Shown in pieces: positions 31,940 to 39,638 of a DNA stretch of 64,000 nt. The DNA lies in assembly GCA_902799185.1 (NCBI GenBank), contig CADBZO010000002.1, forward strand, positions 78,278 to 142,277, given 5' to 3'. The stretch comes from an uncultured Bacteroidales bacterium. Its GTDB lineage: Bacteria > Bacteroidota > Bacteroidia > Bacteroidales > Paludibacteraceae. Below the pieces are notes generated by a model. It made no database searches. It saw nothing but the letters and a program-made list of their open reading frames with translations, and was not told the origin of the DNA. Every line of letters begins with the position of its first letter. The stretch's first letter is position 1. A program made the translations under genes and the position numbers.

Positions 31940-32578
31940 CTAAAAACTACTCAAATCATCCGAGTGTTTAGTCAAGCGGTGGTTTATGATTTGCAGATAA
32001 ACGGCACTTAGATAAGGATAAAGAATCAGGGCGTATTCGTTGTCAAAAACATCGTTTCCATAGAAATTGACCATAGTGCAGTAGTTCGGGGTTACCACTT
32101 CTTCCAGTGTCTCCAGCATATCGCTATAGGTGTCAAAGGTCTGTTTGGCGGAAGTTTCTTCGTGCTTGAGATTATAAGTTGCACTGACCATATTTGCGAA
32201 CGCTTTGGATTGCGCTATTTCGTTCATCCATTGCGCAAACACAAGCTTCTGAATGTCGAAATCACCGGAACGCAAAGTCATCTCCGCATTGCCGGTATTG
32301 TGGATAGTGACCTCTTTGAGGATACCGTTTTCGGTCTTTTGGTAACGGCCGTTGCTCCCTTTGGTAAAACCTTGTTCTTCCAGCAGGACACCTGTTTCCG
32401 TCTCAGTCTTGCCGATGCAGGCTTTGAGAAGCGTAAAATCGTTGGTCACATCCTCCTGTTCTTCGGAGGCATATGTAATTGGCTGAGATACGGGGGAGTC
32501 CACCGTCTCTGCTTCCTTCTTGCTGCATGCAGCTACTAATCCTGCAAGTACAGCGAGTAAAAAAATTCTTGTTCTCAT
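31940..32578 (-). CDS. Lipoprotein of unknown function
   Basis: A 212-aa exported protein with signal peptide and lipobox LVAAC (Cys18). The mature part starts with an acidic Ser/Thr-rich spacer (SKKEAETVDSPVSQPITYAS) and continues with LLKACIGKTETETGVLLEEQ and a helical C-terminal half. The base composition is richer in A+T than in neighbouring genes. No family recognised. It has its own promoter at 32625-32655. Confidence 0.7.
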   Translation of the reverse strand: MRTRIFLLAVLAGLVAACSKKEAETVDSPVSQPITYASEEQEDVTNDFTLLKACIGKTETETGVLLEEQGFTKGSNGRYQKTENGILKEVTIHNTGNAEMTLRSGDFDIQKLVFAQWMNEIAQSKAFANMVSATYNLKHEETSAKQTFDTYSDMLETLEEVVTPNYCTMVNFYGNDVFDNEYALILYPYLSAVYLQIINHRLTKHSDDLSSF

Positions 32579-32624
32579 AATCCTTTATATTTACAAATTG
32601 TAAGCATTTGCCATAAATTTGCTG

Positions 32625-32655
32625 CAAAGGTACTACTTTTTTGTCAAATAACAAA
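32625..32655 (-). promoter_or_regulatory. Promoter for the lipoprotein gene
   Basis: Minus strand TTTG (32655-32652), then TACCTTTG (32632-32625), 46 bp upstream of the ATG. Confidence 0.7.
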
Positions 32656-32677
32656 ATATTTTGCACATTTTTTGTGT

Positions 32678-32767
32678 TTATAGCATTATTTTGGTCTGCG
32701 TAACAATGTTTCCGTTCTCCTTGAGCAACAATACATAAGTTCCGAGCGGAAGATTACTAATGTCCAT
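32678..32767 (-). pseudogene. Orphan T9SS C-terminal sorting domain fragment
   Basis: The minus strand encodes MDISNLPLGTYVLLLKENGN followed by IVTQTKIML and a stop. This is the last part of the type A T9SS C-terminal domain (pattern I-D-I-S-x-L-P-x-G-T-Y-x-L). The frame is open a little further upstream (about ILLKEQ) but is different from that of the TPR gene ending at 32776. It is probably the remnant of a lost T9SS cargo gene. Confidence 0.6.
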
Positions 32768-32775
32768 TTGTTCTT

Positions 32776-33501
32776 TTAATAATATGCTTGGGCTTTAGCA
32801 ATCATGATAGTCGGGTTGTATGCAGATGGGATACATATCTTATCAACTAAATCTATCACATCTTTATATTGTTTTGCTCGAATAGCAAGCAGGATTTTAG
32901 TCATTAAGACTGCCTCTGAGAAGTCGTCAGATTGATTAGAACCCTCAATTTTTCTTAACAATGCCAATGTCTCCTCTTTCTTGCCTTGTTCCGCTAACTC
33001 ATACGCCATGTCATTGAGTGCATAGTAATAGGCAGTGGTGTCGCCCCCCAGCAAAAAGCTGTTGGCAGACCGCTCATACATATCATACGAAAGCGGGAAC
33101 TCACCTGCCAGATGACAGATAGAACCCATGTTGCTGTACACGCGTCCGAGGATATGGTAATCGCGTGTGTGGGAATGGGTGGCGGCGATGAACGCCTGCA
33201 TGGCTTCTACGGGATTGTCTTTCGCGCGGAGGAGTTTGCCGTAATGGTAACAGGCATGAGAAAAAAACTCTCCCCCCGCCCTCCCCACAAGGGAGGGGGC
33301 TGAATGCTTTTTCAGCGTCTCATAGGCCTGTGCGAGGGTGGTGGAGTCGCCATGGTCCACGCCGTACATCTGTCCTGCCTGCCAGAGGCTGTCTGCCTGC
33401 GCCACGACAGTTTCCGCCTCGCGAACCGGGCGGGAAGTACAGGAAGAGAATGCTATCCCCCACACTGCAAACCATATGATGAGTCCTTTGGCGCGAAGCA
33501 T
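32776..33501 (-). CDS. TPR lipoprotein
   Basis: A 241-aa protein with signal peptide and lipobox FSSC (Cys20), then TPR-like helices (GQMYGVDHGDSTTLAQAYET; ILGRVYSNMGSICHLAGEFP; ALNDMAYELAEQGKKEETLA). Related Bacteroidales proteins are often longer, with a membrane and coiled-coil C-terminus, so this one may be shortened; it stops just before the T9SS C-terminal fragment at 32678-32767, which is in another frame. A GC-rich palindrome is read as SAPSLVGRAGGEFF at about 67-80. It starts 4 bp after the AraC-type gene, suggesting that the two form an operon. Confidence 0.7.
   Translation of the reverse strand: MLRAKGLIIWFAVWGIAFSSCTSRPVREAETVVAQADSLWQAGQMYGVDHGDSTTLAQAYETLKKHSAPSLVGRAGGEFFSHACYHYGKLLRAKDNPVEAMQAFIAATHSHTRDYHILGRVYSNMGSICHLAGEFPLSYDMYERSANSFLLGGDTTAYYYALNDMAYELAEQGKKEETLALLRKIEGSNQSDDFSEAVLMTKILLAIRAKQYKDVIDLVDKICIPSAYNPTIMIAKAQAYY
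33268..33304 (-). repeat. GC-rich palindrome inside the TPR lipoprotein gene
   Basis: CCCTCCCCACAAGGGAGGGG on the plus strand, read on the minus strand as APSLVGRAGGE. Confidence 0.7.
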
Positions 33502-33505
33502 ATGC

Positions 33506-34351
33506 TTATCCTACGCGGTAGGCCTTCGGCGTGACGCCTACGTGGGATTTGAAGAAGCGGTTGAAGAACGCCACGTTGTCAAATCCCAGGCTGAGGGCTA
33601 TCTCTTTGATCTGCAGGTTGGTGATCTTGAGTTGGCTCTTGGCGTCGGTGATGATCGCTTCGATGATGATGTCTCCCGCCGTACGCTCTCCTACCGCTTT
33701 GATGGTAGAGCAGAGGTGGGGAAGCGTGAGCCGCATAGCCTCGGCATACTGGCTCACGTGGTGCCACTCGTGGTAGTGCTTCAGCACGAGTTGGCAGTAT
33801 TCCTGGTAGATCTCCGTCTTGCGGTCCATGGGTTTGACGAGGTACTCGTCCTGCTCATGGGCGTATTTGGCATAACTGGTCTGGAGGAGGTTGAAGATAT
33901 GTACCATCTTCTCCGTGTCCAGCATCGTCGGCTCGGCGTTGAGTGCCGCTACGATGGTGTCGTACATCGAGCAGAGCACTTTCGCGTGGTTTTCGCTCAC
34001 GCTGATCTTGGGCGAGTGGAGCTGCAGGGCCTTGAGCGACATACGGTTGTTCACCGTGTGTTTCTCCAGAAACGAGCTGCCGAAGACGACCCAATATACG
34101 AGTGCGTCCTCCGAGGTCTCGCGGATGAGGAAGAAACTGCCGGGCTCTAACAGCAGAATATCATTGGCTTTGAACTCGTAATCCGTCACGTTGATGGTAG
34201 CGTGTGCCGTGCCGCGCACCAGCATGGCGTACACGCCGCATTTGATTTTGCATGGGAAACGGCCGTATTCGTTCATCAACTTGCCGCTGGCATCACCGAT
34301 CATATAGTCGCCGTACGGACAATCTACAATAGGGATATTATTCTCTTTCAT
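33506..34351 (-). CDS. AraC family transcriptional regulator
   Basis: A 281-aa regulator. The N-terminal half has the cupin-like sensor (CGVYAMLVRGTAHATINVTD; NDILLLEPGSFFLIRE) and the C-terminal half the double helix-turn-helix (ITNLQIKEIALSLGFDNVAF and NRFFKSHVGVTPKAYR). The ligand is unknown. I chose ATG 34351 (MKENNIPIVDCPYGDYM) because the longer frame would translate promoter and repeat sequence. The promoter at 34378-34409 ends 26 bp upstream. It is followed after 4 bp by the TPR lipoprotein gene, a likely co-transcribed target or partner. Confidence 0.88.
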   Translation of the reverse strand: MKENNIPIVDCPYGDYMIGDASGKLMNEYGRFPCKIKCGVYAMLVRGTAHATINVTDYEFKANDILLLEPGSFFLIRETSEDALVYWVVFGSSFLEKHTVNNRMSLKALQLHSPKISVSENHAKVLCSMYDTIVAALNAEPTMLDTEKMVHIFNLLQTSYAKYAHEQDEYLVKPMDRKTEIYQEYCQLVLKHYHEWHHVSQYAEAMRLTLPHLCSTIKAVGERTAGDIIIEAIITDAKSQLKITNLQIKEIALSLGFDNVAFFNRFFKSHVGVTPKAYRVG

Positions 34352-34377
34352 CTTAATAAATGTACTAAAATCTGGTG

Positions 34378-34409
34378 CAAAGATAGTACTTTTTTTTGAA
34401 ATATGCAAA
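34378..34409 (-). promoter_or_regulatory. Promoter for the AraC-type gene
   Basis: Minus strand TTTGC (34409-34405), then TATCTTTG (34385-34378). Confidence 0.65.
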
Positions 34410-34430
34410 TAAAAGTATATTTTTTTTAGA

Positions 34431-34475
34431 CAAAAGTAGCAAGTAGAAAGACAAAAGAGAAAAGACAAAACAAAA
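34431..34475. repeat. Heptamer array (AAAGACA)n
   Basis: Units AGACAAA/AGTAGCA/AGTAGAA/AGACAAA/AGAGAAA/AGACAAA between the rpsT terminator and the AraC promoter. Confidence 0.7.
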
Positions 34476-34501
34476 AGAGGAACCGCTATTGCAGTTCCTC
34501 C
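34474..34501 (-). terminator. Intrinsic terminator of rpsT
   Basis: Minus strand GAGGAACTGC/GCGGTTCCTC with a short AATA loop and then T5. Confidence 0.85.
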
Positions 34502-34521
34502 GTTTGACCTTTGCGTATTGG

Positions 34522-34776
34522 TTACGCCATTTTGTTTACAAAGCGAGCCAGTTTCGATTTGAGGTTGGCAGCCTTGTTGTTGTGGATAATGTGGCGTTTA
34601 GCCAGCTTGTCCAGCATCGAGCTTACCTTCGGCAGTGCAGCAGCAGCTGCTGCTTTGTCGGTAGTCTTGCGCAAGTCACGCACAGCGTTACGTGCGGTTT
34701 TAGCGTAGTAATGGTTGTGTGCTTTGCGCGCAGCCGTCTGGCGAATACGCTTCAAAGAGCTTTTATGGTTTGCCAT
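34522..34776 (-). CDS. rpsT: 30S ribosomal protein S20
   Basis: An 84-aa very basic, Ala-rich three-helix protein of the 30S subunit: [20 protein letters not shown] at the start, [20 protein letters not shown] in the middle and [15 protein letters not shown] at the end. It lies behind tRNA-Glu on the same strand without a promoter of its own, so it is probably cotranscribed with the tRNA; the combination is common in Bacteroidales. A terminator follows. Confidence 0.97.
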   Translation of the reverse strand: MANHKSSLKRIRQTAARKAHNHYYAKTARNAVRDLRKTTDKAAAAAALPKVSSMLDKLAKRHIIHNNKAANLKSKLARFVNKMA

Positions 34777-34893
34777 GTTCTTTGTTTGTTTTATCGCCCA
34801 TATATGGTTTATACCGTTTCCGGGCGGGTTTTTAGTAATATCCCTTGGCGATGAGAGGAAAAGCCTCGGGACGTGACTTTAGGGAAGGTCTAG

Positions 34894-34965
34894 TAGTGCC
34901 AAGGGGAATCGAACCCCTATTGCAAGAATGAAAATCTTGAGTACTAACCGTTATACGATGGCACC
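34894..34965 (-). tRNA. tRNA-Glu(TTC)
   Basis: Minus-strand cloverleaf: acceptor GGTGCCA/TGGCACT, anticodon arm CAAGA TTTTCAT TCTTG with anticodon TTC, T arm AGGGG TTCGATT CCCCT, discriminator A. CCA is not encoded. It is followed by rpsT. Confidence 0.95.
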
Positions 34966-34982
34966 GCGCTCAAAAGCGGGTG

Positions 34983-35014
34983 CAAAGGTACAACAATTTT
35001 TTGAATTGACCAAA
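34983..35014 (-). promoter_or_regulatory. Promoter for tRNA-Glu/rpsT
   Basis: Minus strand TTTGG (35014-35010), then TACCTTTG (34990-34983), 18 bp upstream of the tRNA. Confidence 0.8.
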
Positions 35015-35030
35015 TATTTTTGCATTTTTT

Positions 35031-36038
35031 TTATTCTGAGGTGCGTTTTTGTACCCAAAATGCCAAATATTCCTGCTCCGGCTGTCCCGGAGTGGGGATA
35101 AATTCGAGTTGAGAGTTGAAAGTTGAAAGTTGAGAGTTAAGCAATCCCAATGCCTCCAGATCCATGATGGTGGAGTAACCGGAGCGGACGATGATGTGCT
35201 TCGCCCCCAAGAGAGCAGATGCCAATTCTTTATCCCCCATAGATGGTACGATTGTCAAATTGCCTCGTTTGATACGTGTGTTCGGCCGATGCAACAGTCC
35301 CTGGACGATAAGCACTTGCTCCGCTGAGTTTTGATACCGCGCGGTGATCTCGCTCTCCAGCAGCGTCCGCTGCGGCTCCAGACCGGAGAGAACGGCGACG
35401 GTGGAGTAACTCGGAGAGTTCAGATTATTCTGATTAACCGGATTATTCTGAAACCGGCTCAATGGCCCGATATAAGACAAGGTACAAAGGGACGATGTAC
35501 GATGTACGAAGGATTTTTGAGGATGCCCCAATTCGCCGCTCAGGCTCTTTTCCCGTTCCTCATAGTCCGGGATCCACACCTTATTATAGCGCGTGTATAT
35601 ACGCGCGTGTATCTTGGCGGCGAGAGGTTCGGCCCACCGCCAGCCTTCAGGCAGACGGATATGCAACTGGTGGGTGATATAGATGCACTCGGTGTTCCGG
35701 CTGTACAGTCCGAAGCGGTTGTCGGAGATTACCCGGTCTATATGTTCCTCGCGCAGCACGGCTTGCAGCATGGTGTGGTCTTGTACCGCCCATCTTAGAA
35801 GCTTTGGCAGGGCTTTCAGCATCGCCCACACCTGGCTGCGACCTTTGCCGTAACGCAGTTGCAGCGGTGCCAGATAGACGTATCTCAGTTTGGGAAAATG
35901 GCGTCGCAGAAGTGTCAGACTCTCGCCGTCGCCGCCGAGGATGACCTCATGGTCTTCGTCCAGAAAACGCTGCACCAGAGGAACACACCTGCCGGCGTGG
36001 CCCAACCCCCAGTTCAGTGGTGCTACAAGAATGGTCAT
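35031..36038 (-). CDS. Glycosyltransferase family protein (MurG-like fold), with repeat-encoded insertions
   Basis: A 335-aa GT-B fold protein related to MurG and GT28: ILVAPLNWGLGHAGRCVPLV at residues 3-22, GDGESLTLLRRHFPKLRYVY, TECIYITHQLHIRLPEGW, then the donor-binding C-terminal half (VLIVQGLLHRP, AKHIIVRSGYSTIMDLEALG). Acceptor and donor are unknown. Two heptamer-derived segments are visible: about residues 176-190 (HRTSSLCTLSYIGPL, from TGTACGA units at 35462-35517) between the halves, and about 300-312 (LLNSQLSTFNSQLEF, from GTTGAAA-type units) near the end. The gene starts 36 bp after the radical-SAM gene. Confidence 0.8.
   Translation of the reverse strand: MTILVAPLNWGLGHAGRCVPLVQRFLDEDHEVILGGDGESLTLLRRHFPKLRYVYLAPLQLRYGKGRSQVWAMLKALPKLLRWAVQDHTMLQAVLREEHIDRVISDNRFGLYSRNTECIYITHQLHIRLPEGWRWAEPLAAKIHARIYTRYNKVWIPDYEEREKSLSGELGHPQKSFVHRTSSLCTLSYIGPLSRFQNNPVNQNNLNSPSYSTVAVLSGLEPQRTLLESEITARYQNSAEQVLIVQGLLHRPNTRIKRGNLTIVPSMGDKELASALLGAKHIIVRSGYSTIMDLEALGLLNSQLSTFNSQLEFIPTPGQPEQEYLAFWVQKRTSE
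35106..35147 (-). repeat. Heptamer array inside the glycosyltransferase gene (3' part)
   Basis: Plus strand GTTGAGA/GTTGAAA/GTTGAAA/GTTGAGA/GTTAAGC; on the coding strand it is stop-free and reads LNSQLSTFNSQLE. Confidence 0.85.
35462..35520 (-). repeat. Heptamer array inside the glycosyltransferase gene (middle)
   Basis: Plus strand GTACAAA/GGGACGA/TGTACGA/TGTACGA/AGG units, same vocabulary as in tsaB. Confidence 0.8.
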
Positions 36039-36041
36039 TTT

Positions 36042-36072
36042 AGCAGAAAGACAAAAGTCGAAAGTAAAAAGC
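36042..36072 (-). repeat. Heptamer array between radical-SAM and glycosyltransferase genes
   Basis: Units AGAAAGA/CAAAAGT/CGAAAGT/AAAAAGC. Confidence 0.65.
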
Positions 36073-36074
36073 TA

Positions 36075-36863
36075 TCAGGCGGATATTTGGATATCGAACC
36101 CCTTGGCTCTCAGTGGTGCGGCGATACGCTCCATTTCTTCGCGGGAGATCTTCTCCAGGTGCTCCTCGGGTGTCTTGCGGTCGATGACATAGATCATGAT
36201 CTGCTTGGGTCGCAGTTTCTCCACCGTCCGGTACCACGCCTCCAGTTCGGCGGGGGTGGTGTTGTCAATCGGTTGTCCGTCATGTTCGCCGCGTAGGAAA
36301 CAGGTCTGCAGGGTGAAGTCGCCGTCGAACTGCGCGAGCCATTCCATGATCCGTGCTACTGTCAACCCTTCGTTCACCGGCAGGTCTATCCGCCGCATCA
36401 TGGTGTCGGTGGCGGCGTCGAGTTTGAGGATACGGTTGTCGCACCGCCGGAGTGCCGCCACTACGTCCGGCCGCCCTAATTGGGTGGAGTTGGAGAGCAC
36501 GCTCACTTTCGCCGAAGGGCAATAGCGGTCCCGCAGGGCGCAGGTGTCCTCGATGATACCTGCGAAATCGGGGTGCAGGGTAGGCTCGCCGTTGCCGGAG
36601 AAAGTGATGACATCAAGACATTGACCATTTACTATCTCCTGCAACTTCGTCTCCAGTGCCGTTTTCACTTCCTCGCGGGTGGGGAGAACGGGGTGTAGCA
36701 CAGGGCTGTTCCAACCGCACTCGCAATAGACGCAGTTGAAGGTGCATAGTTTATGGTCCAGCGGCATGATCTCCATGCCCAGGCTGGTACCTAAACGCCG
36801 GCTGTGTATGGGCCCGTAGGCAATACTATCGAAAAGCATATTTATGATTGATGATTTAGACAT
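36075..36863 (-). CDS. Radical SAM protein
   Basis: A 262-aa enzyme with the cluster motif CTFNCVYC (Cys40, Cys44, Cys47) in DHKLCTFNCVYCECGW, followed by VITFSGNGEPTLHPDF at about 84-99 and VLSNSTQLGRPDVV at about 121-134. It resembles the small wyosine-type radical-SAM group often annotated only as radical SAM protein. The exact reaction is unknown. It overlaps the 3' end of dnaG by 8 bp and precedes the glycosyltransferase. Confidence 0.88.
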   Translation of the reverse strand: MSKSSIINMLFDSIAYGPIHSRRLGTSLGMEIMPLDHKLCTFNCVYCECGWNSPVLHPVLPTREEVKTALETKLQEIVNGQCLDVITFSGNGEPTLHPDFAGIIEDTCALRDRYCPSAKVSVLSNSTQLGRPDVVAALRRCDNRILKLDAATDTMMRRIDLPVNEGLTVARIMEWLAQFDGDFTLQTCFLRGEHDGQPIDNTTPAELEAWYRTVEKLRPKQIMIYVIDRKTPEEHLEKISREEMERIAAPLRAKGFDIQISA

Positions 36864-38838
36864 TTATCACCCGGTTGCCGAGCAGTTTGCAGATCTCGTT
36901 GCGTTGTTCCAGCAGTTTGGGGTGGTGTTGCAGAAGGGTCATCTGGGTGTCTATGTCCCCTTTCTCCTGCGCCTCTTTGAGCGCCTGCTCCAGTTGGTCG
37001 ATCTGCATGTTGATGACTGTCAGTTTGATCTCGTATAGTAGCCGTGCCACCAGGTCGCCTATCCGCTCGTCTTTGTCGGGTTTGGCAAACCGGTATTTCT
37101 CGGCGATCATCTCCACCGCCATGGCGCTGACCTGCGGGTCTGGGTGGAACTTATAGAACTGCTCCGCTTTGAATCCCTCGTCTTTGCTGTGCCGCTTGAA
37201 CTCGTCGATGATGGTCTGATAAACCGGCAGCGGTGGTTGTATCTCGTCACCCTCCAACGTCCAGATGATCACATCGCCGATGGAGTATATCCCACCGTCC
37301 TCCATCTGTATCTGTTGCTCGCCGTGACGGACAATCAGCTGGATAAGGTTGTAGTAGTTGCTTTTTAATTGATTCGGTAATATCTGATCCGTGAATTGAA
37401 TATTCCCCAAGATATTATCTTCCTCATTGTCTGATTGAGAGAAAGAGCTTTCTTCCGCTTGATTATCAGAGTGCCTGTTTTCTTCCTCTTGACGTTTCTT
37501 CTCGTCTTCTAATTTTTTATGGCGTAATGCATCTGTGCCCTGTTTTAAACTTTGTTCATCTACATTCAGTTCCATAGAGCAATCTCGAATGTAATTTCTT
37601 CGAGTGATGACATCTGGAATAACAGCTATGGAATTTGCAATGTCTCGAACTAACGCATTACGTTTTTGTGGATCATTGCCCGCTTCTTTGCTTAATAGTT
37701 TCAGTTTGAACCGGATAAAATCCGTCTGGTGCTCTTCGATATAGCGGATAAACTCCGTGGAGTCGTGGCTCTGGGCGTAGCTGTCAGGATCCTCGCCGTC
37801 CGGCAGAAGTACCACTTTGACGTTAAACCCGGCCTCGAGGAACATGTCGATACCCCGCAGCGCCGCATGAATACCGGCGGCGTCGCCGTCATAGAGGACG
37901 GTTATATTGGAGGTGAACCGTTTGATGAGCCAGATCTGCGGTTTGGTGAGCGCCGTGCCGCCGCTCGCTACCACGTTCTCGATACCCGACTGGTGCATCG
38001 AGATGACGTCCATCTGGCCTTCCACCAGATAGCACATGTCCGCCCGGGCGATAGCCTGTTTGGCTTGGAAGAGACCGTAGAGCTCGTTGGTCTTGGAGTA
38101 GATGATGGAGTCGGGCGAGTTGACGTATTTGCCTACGTTGTCTTTCTTCTTGAGGATACGTCCGGCGAAAGCGACAGGTTTGCCGCTGACGGTGAAGATA
38201 GGGAAGATGACGCGGTCGCGGAAACGGTCGTACAGCCGTCCGTCTTCGCTTTTGCCTACCACACCCACACCAATCTTGGTATCGACATTGTTGGTGATGA
38301 ACTGCTCCTGGAACCCTTTGGCCTTCAGTGCCTGCGCGAGCGGATTGCCCCGCTCCGGCGAGTAGCCTAACTGGTATTTGCGGATGATATCGTCCCTCAG
38401 TCCCCGTTCCCGGAAATAACTCAGACCGATAGCCTGACCGTCCGGGGTGTCCCAAAGCTGGGACTGGAACCATTTGTTGGCAAAATCATTGACCACGAAC
38501 ATCGACTCGCGGTCGTCCTGCCGCTGCTGCTCCTCGGCGGTCATCTCCCGCTCCGGCACCTCAATATGGTATTTGCGTCCCAGCTGCTTGAGCGCCTCCA
38601 CGTAGGAGCATTGCTCTATCTCCATGACGAAACCTACGGCGTTGCCGCTTACGCCGCAACCGAAGCACTTGTATATACCTTTGGAGGGACTGACGGTGAA
38701 CGAACCGGTCTTCTCGTTATGGAACGGACAGAGCCCGATGAGGTTCGCCCCGCGTTTGCGAAGCGTGACATAATCGCCTACCACCTCTTCTATCTTTGCT
38801 GCAGCGTGGATGCGTTCTATGACTTCTCTAGGTATCAA
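36856..38838 (-). CDS. dnaG: DNA primase DnaG
   Basis: Synthesises RNA primers for replication. The 660-aa frame has the zinc-binding domain (LCPFHNEKTGSFTV, YKCFGCG; about 37-66), the catalytic core with RVIFPIFTVSGKPVAFAGRI and the TOPRIM acidic motifs (EGQMDVISMHQSGI at about 272-285, LYDGDAAGIHAA at about 314-325), and a variable C-terminal helicase-binding domain. The start is TTG at 38838: the family start (IPREVIERIHAAAKI) begins there, an in-frame TGA is two codons upstream, and the next Met is at about residue 71. The TTG lies in a GTTGAGA-type heptamer array that also contains the stop of the preceding gene. The stretch 37345-37720 is unusually A+T-rich. Confidence 0.96.
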   Translation of the reverse strand: MIPREVIERIHAAAKIEEVVGDYVTLRKRGANLIGLCPFHNEKTGSFTVSPSKGIYKCFGCGVSGNAVGFVMEIEQCSYVEALKQLGRKYHIEVPEREMTAEEQQRQDDRESMFVVNDFANKWFQSQLWDTPDGQAIGLSYFRERGLRDDIIRKYQLGYSPERGNPLAQALKAKGFQEQFITNNVDTKIGVGVVGKSEDGRLYDRFRDRVIFPIFTVSGKPVAFAGRILKKKDNVGKYVNSPDSIIYSKTNELYGLFQAKQAIARADMCYLVEGQMDVISMHQSGIENVVASGGTALTKPQIWLIKRFTSNITVLYDGDAAGIHAALRGIDMFLEAGFNVKVVLLPDGEDPDSYAQSHDSTEFIRYIEEHQTDFIRFKLKLLSKEAGNDPQKRNALVRDIANSIAVIPDVITRRNYIRDCSMELNVDEQSLKQGTDALRHKKLEDEKKRQEEENRHSDNQAEESSFSQSDNEEDNILGNIQFTDQILPNQLKSNYYNLIQLIVRHGEQQIQMEDGGIYSIGDVIIWTLEGDEIQPPLPVYQTIIDEFKRHSKDEGFKAEQFYKFHPDPQVSAMAVEMIAEKYRFAKPDKDERIGDLVARLLYEIKLTVINMQIDQLEQALKEAQEKGDIDTQMTLLQHHPKLLEQRNEICKLLGNRVINV

Positions 38839-38852
38839 CTCTCAACTACTCT
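38831..38852 (-). repeat. Heptamer array at the porin stop/dnaG start
   Basis: Minus strand AGAGTAGTTGAGAGTTGATA: the TAG stop of the porin gene and the TTG start of dnaG are both inside. Confidence 0.7.
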
Positions 38853-39631
38853 TTGTACCAGATATACACGCCGAGTTTGATTTGCCACTGGTCCAGCCGT
38901 CCGCGGGTATAGCGGTCGTAGGTATCGCCGGTCTGGTTGACAAACTGCTGGTGTTTGTAGGGGTTGATCAGACCGAAGTCATAACCGCCGCGGAGGAAAT
39001 AGCGCTTGTATTGGAATCCGGCACCTACACCCCATGTGACATTCAGATGCCGCAGGGTGTTGTTGTCCTCTATCTCCTGCAGTTTCTTCGGCGTGTTCTC
39101 TCCGGAGTTGTTGCCGTAAGCGTTATACCACTCGCCGTGCTCGGTGGTGATCTCGTCGGTCTTCGGATCCCAGGTCTGGGAGTCGAATCGCATCTTGAAA
39201 CCGATACCATACTGGATGGTTGGACCGGTGTAGAGCATGAGATAGGTCTCTTTGGCTATCTCGAACTTATACTGCCAGTCTACGAATATCTCCGCCTGGT
39301 GGTAGGTGATCAGCATCCGGCTGCGGGGGTATTGGTTGTTCGGGTACAAGGGCTCCCATTTGCCCTGCGAGGCACCGAAGGTGTAGTTGATGCCGATCGA
39401 ACTACCGAATCCTGCTACATAACTGGCGTCATATACCACACCAACCTTGAAGCCTTTCAGCCGTACGGTGTTGGCTAATGAGTCTTTCGGATAGTCGGTG
39501 TAGGGACTGTTGAGTCGGATGATCGGTTGTGCCCATCCTATCTGCACGCCGAACCCTTGTTTGGGGCGCTCTACGGCCATGACTCCCATCGCCATGCACG
39601 CCGCCATGAGTGTTAGAAATACTTTCTTCAT
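38846..39631 (-). CDS. Outer membrane beta-barrel protein (porin family)
   Basis: A 261-aa protein with signal peptide MKKVFLTLMAACMAMGVMA and a beta-rich mature part in which aromatic and Gly residues alternate (FGVQIGWAQPIIRLN; VGVVYDASYVAGFGSSIGIN; WQYKFEIAKETYLMLYTGPT; FQYKRYFLRGGYDFGLINPY), ending KLGVYIWYKE with a terminal aromatic strand. This fits an OmpW/OprF-like small barrel of the porin family (outer membrane protein beta-barrel domain). The cargo is unknown. ATG 39631 begins the signal peptide. It lies 7 bp after the OstA-like gene. Confidence 0.85.
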   Translation of the reverse strand: MKKVFLTLMAACMAMGVMAVERPKQGFGVQIGWAQPIIRLNSPYTDYPKDSLANTVRLKGFKVGVVYDASYVAGFGSSIGINYTFGASQGKWEPLYPNNQYPRSRMLITYHQAEIFVDWQYKFEIAKETYLMLYTGPTIQYGIGFKMRFDSQTWDPKTDEITTEHGEWYNAYGNNSGENTPKKLQEIEDNNTLRHLNVTWGVGAGFQYKRYFLRGGYDFGLINPYKHQQFVNQTGDTYDRYTRGRLDQWQIKLGVYIWYKE

Positions 39632-39638
39632 ATCTTGT

